Below are positions 53,510-61,900 of a stretch of DNA of 64,000 nucleotides, piece by piece. Made by a program: the position numbers and the translations under genes. Below the pieces are notes generated by a model, which was not told the origin of the DNA, did no database searches, and worked only from the letters and a program-made list of their open reading frames with translations. How positions within the stretch are numbered: the first letter of the stretch is position 1; the number at the start of each line of letters is the position of its first letter. This DNA comes from JBBRYW01 sp038253945 (lineage in GTDB: Bacteria > Actinomycetota > Thermoleophilia > Gaiellales > Gaiellaceae): assembly GCA_038253945.1 (NCBI GenBank), contig JBBSGR010000001.1:62001-126000 (forward strand), in the 5' to 3' direction.

Positions 53510-53974
53510 ATGGCATCAGCGGACCTGAGAGCGGCCCGGGAGGCCATAGTCATGGAGCACTTCCGGGCGGAGAACGCCCACGACCTCGACGGTGTGATCG
53601 CGACCTTCGAGCACCCTCGCTACCGGATGATGCACCTCGGCCGCACCCACGACGGCGAGGAGGAGGTCCGCCAGCTCATGACCGGCTTGATCAACGGGCT
53701 CCCCGATATCCACGCCGAGCCCGGTGAGCTTCGACATCTCGATGACGCCGTGGTGGTCGAGTGCGTGACGACGGGGACTCATGACGGCTTCTTCGCCGGC
53801 CTCGAACCCACCGGAAAGAAGATCGAGGCGCGTTCGGCATGCATATTCGAGTTCGACGGGGACAAGCTCCAGTGCGAGAAGGTCTACCTCGATTTCGCCA
53901 CGATCCTGCGCCAGCTCGGCGTACTCCCCCCGCTTGGGGGCCCGGTGGCGGCGCAGCCCAGCGGGGCGGATTGA
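53510..53974 (+). CDS. SnoaL-like polyketide cyclase / NTF2-fold protein
   Basis: 154 residues of the SnoaL/ester-cyclase NTF2-like fold: AENAHDLDGVIATFEHPRYRMM, GEEEVRQLMTGLINGLPDIHAE, CVTTGTHDGFFAGLEPTGKKIEARSACIFEFDGDKL. In anthracycline-type pathways SnoaL closes the last ring by aldol condensation. Many NTF2-like proteins have other roles, so the cyclase call relies on the PKS context. Confidence 0.82.
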   Translation: MASADLRAAREAIVMEHFRAENAHDLDGVIATFEHPRYRMMHLGRTHDGEEEVRQLMTGLINGLPDIHAEPGELRHLDDAVVVECVTTGTHDGFFAGLEPTGKKIEARSACIFEFDGDKLQCEKVYLDFATILRQLGVLPPLGGPVAAQPSGAD

Positions 53975-54081
53975 CACCGAAGCCAGAGGTGGGATAGGTT
54001 AGGCGGCGTGCCCGAGTGACCGTGCGCCCACCGAACCCATAGATCAGCGAAAGCGTCGATAGCTTCCCCCTTCGAGGACGA

Positions 54082-55236
54082 ATGAGTGACGACCGAGTCA
54101 TCGTGGCGGGCGCGGGCCTTTCGGGCCTCGTAGCGGCAACCGCGCTGCGGCACGCAGGGATTCCGACGACCGTCCTCGAGCGCACGCCCGAGATGGGCCC
54201 GGTGGGAGCCATCATCGGTATCACCCACTCGGCTGCGACCGAGCTTGAGAGCATGGGTTGTGCCGACCTGGTCGAAAGCGCGTGCATCCCGGTTCAGGGC
54301 ATCACCTACTTCAGCTGGAAGGGGAAGCGGCTGACCCGGATGCCGATCGCAGAGGCCGCTGCGCAGGTGGGCACGAGAACGTTCATCACGATGCGAGCAG
54401 ACATCCAGCTCGGGCTCTACGGCAGGCTCGAGCCCGGCGTCGTTCAGCTGGGGGTGGAGGTCGTCGGGTTCGAGCAGGACGGCGGCGTCACCGTCAAGCT
54501 GGCGGATGGGCGCGAGGAGACCGGTGCCGTGCTCCTCGGCGCGGACGGGATCCACTCCGCCGTACGCCGCCAGCTTCGCGGCGACCAGCCCCGCTACACC
54601 GGCTACATGGCCTGGCGGGGCGTGGCCGATCTCGGCAAGATCCCCATGCAGGAAGGGGAGGCGCACCAGTACATGGGACGCGGCCGCACGGCCGGGGCCT
54701 TCGGGCTGAACCGCGGCAGGATGTACTGGTTCGTCACGTCGGTGCAGCCGGCGGGCGGCAAGGACTCTCCTGCCGGACGCAAGGCCGACGTCCTGGACGC
54801 GGGCTCTGGGTGCCCCGAGTTCATTCGCGAGGCGATCGAGGCCACGCCGGAGAGCGGGATTCTGCGGAACGACGTGTTCGATCGCCCGAGGGTGGACCGC
54901 TGGGGCACGGGCCGGGTGACCTTGCTGGGAGATGCCGGGCATGCCACGAGCCCGGCCACCGGGGAGGGAGGAAGTCACGCCGTGCTCGACGCCGCGGGCG
55001 CAACGAAGGCGCTGCAGTCGGTGGCCGACCGCTTCGACGATACGGCCGCCGTCGAGGAGGCCCTGCAGAGGTACGAGAACGAAAGCATCGAGCGGACCGG
55101 GGCCGGTGTTGCGCGTGCAGCCCAGATGGGCAAGCGCCTCCACGCCAAGAACCCCATCCAGGCCTTCATGCGCAACCTTGTCTTCGCCCGCACGTCGGAG
55201 GAGACGTGGCTCGAGCGGACCAAGTTCTATTTGTGA
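54082..55236 (+). CDS. FAD-dependent aromatic monooxygenase
   Basis: 384 residues of the p-hydroxybenzoate-hydroxylase class: dinucleotide motif GAGLSGLVAATAL (9-21), LLGADGIHSAVR (DG motif), and LLGDAGHATSPATGEGG (GD motif). It is a single-component NAD(P)H- and FAD-dependent hydroxylase suited to oxygenating an aromatic polyketide. A position similar to WhiE-ORFVIII-type hydroxylases is suggested by the context, not by detailed comparison. Confidence 0.9.
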   Translation: MSDDRVIVAGAGLSGLVAATALRHAGIPTTVLERTPEMGPVGAIIGITHSAATELESMGCADLVESACIPVQGITYFSWKGKRLTRMPIAEAAAQVGTRTFITMRADIQLGLYGRLEPGVVQLGVEVVGFEQDGGVTVKLADGREETGAVLLGADGIHSAVRRQLRGDQPRYTGYMAWRGVADLGKIPMQEGEAHQYMGRGRTAGAFGLNRGRMYWFVTSVQPAGGKDSPAGRKADVLDAGSGCPEFIREAIEATPESGILRNDVFDRPRVDRWGTGRVTLLGDAGHATSPATGEGGSHAVLDAAGATKALQSVADRFDDTAAVEEALQRYENESIERTGAGVARAAQMGKRLHAKNPIQAFMRNLVFARTSEETWLERTKFYL

Positions 55237-55276
55237 ACTGAGCTGCGGGCGGCGACGCGGGGACGTGGCCTGAGAC

Positions 55277-57286
55277 ATGCGCGGTCGGTCGCCCACTGAG
55301 GCCGCAGCACCCGAGCTGCGCGTCGTCGAGGGCCCGGCGGCGGGTCACAGCGTGCCCCTGAATGGGGGCGTCCTCATCGGTCGCGACCGGGCCTGCGACC
55401 TGCTGCTCGCGGACGAAGAGGTCTCGCGACGCCACGTGCGCGTCATGCCCCACGACCGCGGCGCATGGGTCGAGGACCTCGCTTCCACCAATGGCACGTA
55501 CGTCAATGGCGAGCGCATCCTCGCACCGCGGACCCTGCGGGTCGGCGATCGCGTCGAGGTCGGTGACACGGTCCTCGAGCTCGGCCTGGCCGGGATCGCC
55601 GCCCCACAGGTCACGGCGGCGGCGCCGTCGCTCACGGCGATGCGTCAGGTCCTCGCGCAGCCGAGCGAGTTCCTCACCGCTGAGACCAAGGACCGAAAAT
55701 GGTGGACGCTCGTAGTGGTGTGCACAGCGAGCTTCATGCTGCTCCTCGACACCACGATCGTGGCCGTGGCGCTCCCCGACATCTCGACGTCGTTGGGCAC
55801 GACCTTCAGCGAGCTTCAGTGGGTCGTGAACGCCTACTCCCTAACGCTCGCGGCGGGGCTGCTGACCGCCGGCGTCCTCTCCGACATCATCGGCAGGCGC
55901 CACGTCTTCATGCTCGGGGTGGTCGTGTTCACCGCTGCTTCGGCGGTGTGCGGCTTCGCCTGGGCACCGACGGTCCTGGACGTGGCGCGGGCGGTGCAAG
56001 GCCTCGGAGGCGCGATGATGCTCGCGCCCGCGCTCGCGCTGCTGGCGCAGGAGTTCCCGCCGGCGGAACGGGCCAACGCCTTCGGAATCTGGGGTGCCGT
56101 GACGGCCGGCGCCATCGGCGCCGGTCCACTGATCGGAGGTCTCCTGACCGACACGATCAGCTGGGAGGCGATCTTCTTCGTGAACGTCCCCATCGGGATC
56201 TTGGTCGTCTTGCTCACGCAAACCCGGCTTGTCAACCTGCCGGGGCCACCGACTTCGATCGACTGGGCCGGCCTGGTGACATTCTCGCCTGCGGTATTCA
56301 TGCTGGTGTTCGCGCTAATCCGCGGTAACGACGAAGGCTGGTCGAGCGGATTCACTCTCTCCTTGCTCGTCGGCTCTGCCGTCATGCTGGTCCTGTTCTT
56401 GCTCGTCGAGACACAGGTCTCGGCGCCGATGCTGGACATGTCCATGTTTCGAAAGCCGACTTGCACGGGCGCTTCAATCGTCGCGTTCTGCGTCTCCGCC
56501 TCCGTGCTGGCGCTCATCATCTACATCACGCTCTGGCTGCAAAGCATCCGCGAGTACTCGCCTTTGGAAGCGGGCCTGCGACTGCTTCCCATCACCGCGC
56601 TCGGGCTTCTGCTCAAGCCACTGGCCGGCCGGCGGTCGGACAAGGTGCCGCCGAGACTCTTCCTCGGCATCGGTCTGCTCCTCGTCGCAGCCGGCCTGTT
56701 CCACATGTCAACCATCGGGCCGGACTCGGGCTGGACCGCCCTGCTCCCCGGGCTGGTCCTGTGCGGCATCGGCCTTGGAATCATCGGCCCACCACTGGCG
56801 GCCGTGGCGGTCGGAGTCGTCCCGCCGCGTCAGAGCGGCATGGCGTCCGGCATCAACACGACGTTTCGCCAGCTTGGGCTGGTTACCGGCATCGCCGCGC
56901 TCGGCGCGATATTCCAACATCAGGTCGAGGTCCACGTGACCTCGACACTTCGTGGGACCGCGAACTCCGGCCTGACAGACACGCTCATCGACACCGTTGT
57001 GAGAGGCGGCAGCGCTACGTTCATCGACAGCCGACCCGAGTCGACCCAACCGGCACTCAGGCACGCAGCCCGGGTAGGTTTCTCCTCGGGGCTCGGCGAC
57101 ATACTGCTCGCAGGCGGCGTGGTGGCACTCGCGGGCGCGGTGGCCGCGTTCTTGCTGGTGCGCAGAAAGGATCTCGTGGGCCTCGGGGGGCCGCCTCCTC
57201 ATGCCGCGGCTGGGCCGCCCCCGCCTGGTCCTCCCGGCTCGCCCGCCCCTGCCGGTGGTTTCGCCGACGGCGGCCGAGCGGCTTGA
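55277..57286 (+). CDS. FHA domain fused to a DHA2-type MFS exporter
   Basis: 669 residues. Residues 10-100 form an FHA domain (LIGRDRACDLLLA, EVSRRHVRV, STNGTYVNG). From about 140 a 14-helix EmrB/QacA-type transporter follows (DTTIVAVALPDISTSLG, LSDIIGRRHVF, and the motif-C-like GPLIGGLLTD). The C-terminal tail is proline rich (PPPPGPPGSPAPAGG). Such transporters export drugs and polyketides by proton antiport. An FHA domain on the cytosolic N-terminus would let a Ser/Thr kinase pathway recruit or gate the exporter. Confidence 0.92.
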   Translation: MRGRSPTEAAAPELRVVEGPAAGHSVPLNGGVLIGRDRACDLLLADEEVSRRHVRVMPHDRGAWVEDLASTNGTYVNGERILAPRTLRVGDRVEVGDTVLELGLAGIAAPQVTAAAPSLTAMRQVLAQPSEFLTAETKDRKWWTLVVVCTASFMLLLDTTIVAVALPDISTSLGTTFSELQWVVNAYSLTLAAGLLTAGVLSDIIGRRHVFMLGVVVFTAASAVCGFAWAPTVLDVARAVQGLGGAMMLAPALALLAQEFPPAERANAFGIWGAVTAGAIGAGPLIGGLLTDTISWEAIFFVNVPIGILVVLLTQTRLVNLPGPPTSIDWAGLVTFSPAVFMLVFALIRGNDEGWSSGFTLSLLVGSAVMLVLFLLVETQVSAPMLDMSMFRKPTCTGASIVAFCVSASVLALIIYITLWLQSIREYSPLEAGLRLLPITALGLLLKPLAGRRSDKVPPRLFLGIGLLLVAAGLFHMSTIGPDSGWTALLPGLVLCGIGLGIIGPPLAAVAVGVVPPRQSGMASGINTTFRQLGLVTGIAALGAIFQHQVEVHVTSTLRGTANSGLTDTLIDTVVRGGSATFIDSRPESTQPALRHAARVGFSSGLGDILLAGGVVALAGAVAAFLLVRRKDLVGLGGPPPHAAAGPPPPGPPGSPAPAGGFADGGRAA

Positions 57287-57362
57287 CCGGCGGAAGCCTC
57301 AATCAAGCGAACTGGCATCCGGTTCCCGAAGCACTGATCAGGTCGAGGAGGAGACGCTGTGA

Positions 57363-59192
57363 ATGATGAATGACGAGCGCAATGAGTCAGTTGTCGAGAT
57401 CGCGCCGGTAGAGGTCGCCGCGGATCGCTACGACGTCGCGATCCTCGGCGGCGGACTAGCAGGTCTGACGCTGGCAATCCAGCTCAAGCAGCAGCGGCCC
57501 CAGACGAGCATCGTGGTGCTCGAGAAGCGCGAGGGGCCTGCACCGCAGGCGGCTTTCAAGGTCGGAGAGTCGACCGTTCCGTCTGGCGCGCACTACTTCG
57601 CGGAGGTCGTCGGCATGAAGTCGCACCTCGACCAGCGCCAGCTTCTCAAGTGCGGGCTTCGCTACTTCCTGCCTTCCGCCGACAATAGCGACATCACGCA
57701 GCGAGTCGAGGTTGGTCCGGTCGGCTTTCCGGAGCACGACAACTACCAGGTCGACCGGGGACTGTTCGAAAACACGCTGGCAGCCCGTGCGCGCGCTCTT
57801 GACATCGAATTCTTACAGGGATGTCGCGTGGGCGACGTGACCTTCGGAAGCGAGCTTCACGAGGTGGCCTTCACGCAGGCCGACCAGCTGAGGTCGACGC
57901 GCGCCCGGTGGGTCGTCGATGCTGCAGGGCGAGCAAGCCTGCTCAAGCGGAAGCTCGGTCTGGGCACCGATTCCGAGCACACCGCGAGCTCCTCCTGGTT
58001 CCGGCTCCGCGGCGGGCTCGATATCGAGGAGTGGGGGGCAAACGACGCCCGCTGGATGGCGCGTATGAAGGAGCCCGGCATTCGCAAGTACAGCACGAAC
58101 CACCTAATGGGTAAGGGTTACTGGATGTGGCTGATCCCGCTCTCCACGGGTCCGATCAGCATCGGGGTCTGCGCCGATACAGACTTCCACCCGTTCGAGG
58201 AGATCAGCGAGCTCGACCGGTTGCTGGATTGGCTTCGCCGCCACGAGCCGCAGCTCGCCGCAGCCGTCGAGCCTCGCCTCGACGACATCGAGGACTTCCT
58301 CCGGGTCGATGATTACTCCTACGGCGTCGAGCAGACGCATTCGACGGATCGATGGTCGCTCGTAGGCGAGGCGGGGGCATTCGCCGATCCTCTCTTCTCC
58401 CCCGGCTCGGACTTCATCGGATACGGCAACGCCTTCACCGCCGATCTGATCACTCGCGATCTGGCAGGCGAAGAGATCAGGGAGCGGGTCGACTACTACA
58501 ACGGCCTGTACCAGCGGATATTCGCGCATGTGATCGCGAAGACGCGTCATATGTTCCAGGTGTTCCGGAACCCGTGGGTGACGTCAGGGCTCCTGGGCTG
58601 GGACGTCTACGTAAACCACGGGAACATCGTCCTGTTGATGCTCAAGAATAAGCTGACGGACCTGAACTTCATGAAGAGCGTGGACGACGACCTCGACCGT
58701 ATCTTTCGGTTGAACATCAACATGCAGCGGTTCTTCCGCGAGTGGGACGAGATCGACCCCCGGGGGTCTTGGCCCGCGTTCAAGCACACCTACCGCCCAT
58801 CGACCCTCTCCACCATGGTGCAGGACTACGACGACGACGGCCTTCGCGAGCAGCTGCACAAGGAGCTGCTCGCCGAGGAGGCGATGGCCGTGGCGATGTT
58901 CCACAAGGCGGCGGCGGACTTGCCGGAGCCGCCCCCACACGATCGCGCCGTGAATCCGTACGCCGTCGGCCTACGGCCCGAGACCTGGGAGGCGGACGGG
59001 CTCTACGAGTCGCCCGGCCTGACGCTCGGCGAAGCAATGGAGCGCTCCGAGGGCCTCGACCGTATCTGGCAGGATCCCGCGGCCCCGGCGGGACCGCCGA
59101 GAGTCCCTAGCAGCAGCCTGCCTCGCGCGGCCCCCCTCCCCCGGTCGGAACGGAATACTGATGCCCGCGCCATCGAGAATGAGAGGGAGTGA
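57363..59192 (+). CDS. Flavin-dependent halogenase-like oxidoreductase (copy 1)
   Basis: 609 residues. FAD motif GGGLAG (29-34), FKVGESTVPSG (66-74), a lysine candidate for the halogenase catalytic Lys at 96 (LLKCGLRYF), the halogenase motif WMWLIP (254-259) matching WxWxIP, and the FAD-contact strand WSLVGEAGAFADPLFSPGSD (331-350). The C-terminal roughly 230 residues have no recognised motif. It is preceded by GGAGGAG and followed seven bases later by its paralogue. The WxWxIP motif argues for halogenation, but related flavoproteins in polyketide clusters can be hydroxylases. Confidence 0.85.
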   Translation: MMNDERNESVVEIAPVEVAADRYDVAILGGGLAGLTLAIQLKQQRPQTSIVVLEKREGPAPQAAFKVGESTVPSGAHYFAEVVGMKSHLDQRQLLKCGLRYFLPSADNSDITQRVEVGPVGFPEHDNYQVDRGLFENTLAARARALDIEFLQGCRVGDVTFGSELHEVAFTQADQLRSTRARWVVDAAGRASLLKRKLGLGTDSEHTASSSWFRLRGGLDIEEWGANDARWMARMKEPGIRKYSTNHLMGKGYWMWLIPLSTGPISIGVCADTDFHPFEEISELDRLLDWLRRHEPQLAAAVEPRLDDIEDFLRVDDYSYGVEQTHSTDRWSLVGEAGAFADPLFSPGSDFIGYGNAFTADLITRDLAGEEIRERVDYYNGLYQRIFAHVIAKTRHMFQVFRNPWVTSGLLGWDVYVNHGNIVLLMLKNKLTDLNFMKSVDDDLDRIFRLNINMQRFFREWDEIDPRGSWPAFKHTYRPSTLSTMVQDYDDDGLREQLHKELLAEEAMAVAMFHKAAADLPEPPPHDRAVNPYAVGLRPETWEADGLYESPGLTLGEAMERSEGLDRIWQDPAAPAGPPRVPSSSLPRAAPLPRSERNTDARAIENERE

Positions 59193-59199
59193 CTGAGCA

Positions 59200-60921
59200 A
59201 TGAGTACGGAACGAACCGCATCCATGCTGGAGAGCCATCCGATCCGAGCGGCCGCCGAGCACTATGACGTGGCAATCCTGGGCGGTGGGCTCGCCGGTCT
59301 CACACTCGCGATCCAGCTCAAGAAGGAGCGTCCCGCGACGACTGTGGTCGTGCTCGAGAAGCGTGAGGGTCCGGCGCCGGAGGCGGCGTTCAAGGTCGGG
59401 GAGTCAACCGTTCCCTCAGGGGCACACTACTTCGCCAAGGTCGTGGGGATGGAAGACCATCTGCGTGAGCGTCACCTCAAGAAGGGCGGGCTTCGGTTCT
59501 TTTTTCCGGGTGGCGACAACAGCGACATAACCAGGCGACCCGAGAACGGCCCGCCGCGCTGGGACCCACATGACGACTACCAGATCGATCGCGGTGTGTT
59601 CGAGAACGAGCTCGCAGAGCGGGCTCGAGCCGCGGGCGCCGACGTCTTACAGGGCTGCCACGTCGGCGCCGTGACGCTCGGCGAGGATCTGCACACCGTC
59701 GAGTACACCAAGCTCGACAACGAGGCGTCGACGAGGGCTCGCTGGGTAGTCGATGCGGCGGGCCGAGCCAACCTGCTAAAGCGCCAACTTGGGCTCAGCG
59801 TGGACGTCGACCACACGATCAACTCGGCTTGGTTCCGCCTAGGAGGTGGGCTGGACCTGGAGCAGTGGGGCGCGAACGACGGCGACTGGATGGCACGAAT
59901 GACGGAGCCTGGCATCCGCATGCGGAGCACCAATCACTTGCTGGGAGAGGGTTACTGGGTGTGGATGATCCCCCTCGGGACCGGTCCGATCAGCATCGGC
60001 GTGTGCGCGGATCCACGCTTTCACCCGTTCCGGGAGATCAGCGAGCTCGACAGGCTTCTCGAATGGCTTCGCCGCCACGAGCCTCAGCTCGCCGCGGCGG
60101 TCGAACCGCGACTCGACGACATCGAGGACTTCTTGCGCATCGAGGACTTCGCCTATGGCGTCGAGCGAACGTACTCCCCCGACCGTTGGAGCCTCGTGGG
60201 CGACGCGGCTGCGTTCGCCGACCCGTTTTACTCGCCCGGGTCGGACATGATCGCCTACGGGAACACTTGGACGTGCGACCTGATCGTTCGCGAACTGAAC
60301 GGCCGGGACATCGAGGCGCCGCTCCAGTACTACAACGACCTGTACCAGCGGATCTTCGCGCACGTGCTGGCGCGAACCGAGGAAGGCTACCCGGTTTTCG
60401 GCAATCCCTGGGTGTCGGTCGGAAAGCTCGCGTGGGGCGCGTACTCCAACCACGCCGGAATCGTCCCGATATTCCTCAACGATAAGTTCGCCGACCTCGA
60501 CTTCATGAAGACCGTGGATGACGAGCTGGATCGGCTCTTCAGGCTCAACATCAACATGCAGAAGCTCTTCTCGCAGTGGCATCGGCTCGAGCAGCGCCCG
60601 CTTCCGCCAATGTTCATCCCTGCCTTCCCCGCGCTGCTCGAGGGAATTCGTGGGCTGGTGAAGGAGTACACGGACGACGAGCTTAGAGAGACCGTGCGGA
60701 GGCAGGTGAAGACCTCGGAGGCGCTGGCTGTCGTCTTCGTTCACAGGGCAGCGCGCGCGCTGAGCGCTCCGCCCCCGCCCGATGCTCGGATCAACCCCTA
60801 CGCGGTGAGCCTCGACCCCCCACGCTGGGATCGGGATGAGTCGATCGACGGCGACGGCTTGACGCTGAACGAGGCCAACGAGATTGCGCCCGGCGCCGGT
60901 GCCCTCTGGCCGGGTGAGTGA
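59200..60921 (+). CDS. Flavin-dependent halogenase-like oxidoreductase (copy 2)
   Basis: 573 residues, closely similar along its whole length to copy 1. GGGLAG at 28-33, FKVGESTVPSG at 64-74, candidate lysines Lys94/Lys95 (LKKGGLRFF), WVWMIP at 253-258, and VGDAAAFADPFYSPGSD. It differs mainly at the C-terminus (no Ser/Pro tail). Tandem duplication is evident. The pair may halogenate or oxidise two positions or act as a heterodimer. Reduced flavin could come from the reductase at 50504. Confidence 0.86.
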   Translation: MSTERTASMLESHPIRAAAEHYDVAILGGGLAGLTLAIQLKKERPATTVVVLEKREGPAPEAAFKVGESTVPSGAHYFAKVVGMEDHLRERHLKKGGLRFFFPGGDNSDITRRPENGPPRWDPHDDYQIDRGVFENELAERARAAGADVLQGCHVGAVTLGEDLHTVEYTKLDNEASTRARWVVDAAGRANLLKRQLGLSVDVDHTINSAWFRLGGGLDLEQWGANDGDWMARMTEPGIRMRSTNHLLGEGYWVWMIPLGTGPISIGVCADPRFHPFREISELDRLLEWLRRHEPQLAAAVEPRLDDIEDFLRIEDFAYGVERTYSPDRWSLVGDAAAFADPFYSPGSDMIAYGNTWTCDLIVRELNGRDIEAPLQYYNDLYQRIFAHVLARTEEGYPVFGNPWVSVGKLAWGAYSNHAGIVPIFLNDKFADLDFMKTVDDELDRLFRLNINMQKLFSQWHRLEQRPLPPMFIPAFPALLEGIRGLVKEYTDDELRETVRRQVKTSEALAVVFVHRAARALSAPPPPDARINPYAVSLDPPRWDRDESIDGDGLTLNEANEIAPGAGALWPGE

Positions 60922-60933
60922 ACGGCGTGGCTA

Positions 60934-61875
60934 TCAGCTGACCGCGGGCGCCAAGCCGAGCAGTCTGGCGGCGTTGCCGCCGAGGATATCGGCCCGCACG
61001 TTCTCGGGGATGTCGAGCGACCGGATCAGGTCCAGCGTGATCGAGGCGGGGATGTCCACGGGAGGCCAGTCCGTGCCGAACACCAGGCGGTCCGGCCCGA
61101 AGGCTTCGAGCGTGCAGCGGAGCGCGGCCCCGCTGAACAGGAGGGTGTCGACGTGGATCCGCCGCAGGTAGGAGCTGGGCTGCTCGCGCGGCACACGCTC
61201 GCCGTCCCGCCCGCTGGATGCCTGGGTCTGGGGCGCTGGGCCTAACGCCGCGCCTGCCAGCTCCGGTACGCGGTATCCGGCGTCGAGCCGGCCAACCAGC
61301 GCGGCCAGACCGCCACCACCGGCGCCGGCGATCAGGCGGACCGAGGGATGGCGGTCCAGGACGCCGGCGAAGATCGCGGCCGCCAGGCTGAGTCCCACGT
61401 CGACTGCGCGGATCCCGAACTCCGACAGCCGGGGATCGGCCGAATCGCCCGGCCCGACAGGTGGGTGGACGAGCACGGGTACGTCGAGCTCCTCAGCGAG
61501 ACTCCAGAACTCCTCCAGCTCGGGCGCGTCGAGGCGCCGACCGCCCAGGGTGGAGCTGATCGTGAATCCGCAGCTCCCAGCATCGACGGCGCGCCGCGCC
61601 TCCTCGAGCATCTCGTCGCCGACCAGCGGGTCGACGCCGACCATGACGGCGACACGGTCAGGGTGCTGCTCCCGCACTCCAAGTACGTGCTCATTCCACC
61701 GCTTCACGCGGTCGAGCACACCGCCTAAGCCAGGCAGGTTGACGATGCCGTGCACCACCACGGCCTTGTCGATCCCTTCCTGGGACTTGCGCTCAAGAAA
61801 GCCGTCGACGTTCTTGAGCGCCGGCGCGCCGGGAGCGTCCGGCGGAGCCAGGTGGCAGTGGGTGTCGATGATCAC
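60934..61875 (-). CDS. Amidohydrolase (ACMSD-like decarboxylase/hydrolase)
   Basis: 313 residues. The metal motif DTHCHLAPP near the N-terminus, a mid-chain VLVHPP histidine, and FGTDWPP near the C-terminus place it in the amidohydrolase-2 (aminocarboxymuconate-semialdehyde decarboxylase-like) family, whose members decarboxylate or hydrolyse aromatic acids. It converges on the halogenase-like gene with a 12-base gap. A late decarboxylation of the polyketide is possible but unproven. Confidence 0.85.
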   Translation of the reverse strand: MIIDTHCHLAPPDAPGAPALKNVDGFLERKSQEGIDKAVVVHGIVNLPGLGGVLDRVKRWNEHVLGVREQHPDRVAVMVGVDPLVGDEMLEEARRAVDAGSCGFTISSTLGGRRLDAPELEEFWSLAEELDVPVLVHPPVGPGDSADPRLSEFGIRAVDVGLSLAAAIFAGVLDRHPSVRLIAGAGGGGLAALVGRLDAGYRVPELAGAALGPAPQTQASSGRDGERVPREQPSSYLRRIHVDTLLFSGAALRCTLEAFGPDRLVFGTDWPPVDIPASITLDLIRSLDIPENVRADILGGNAARLLGLAPAVS

Positions 61876-61900
61876 CGGGGCTACGTCTCGGGGAGACTAG

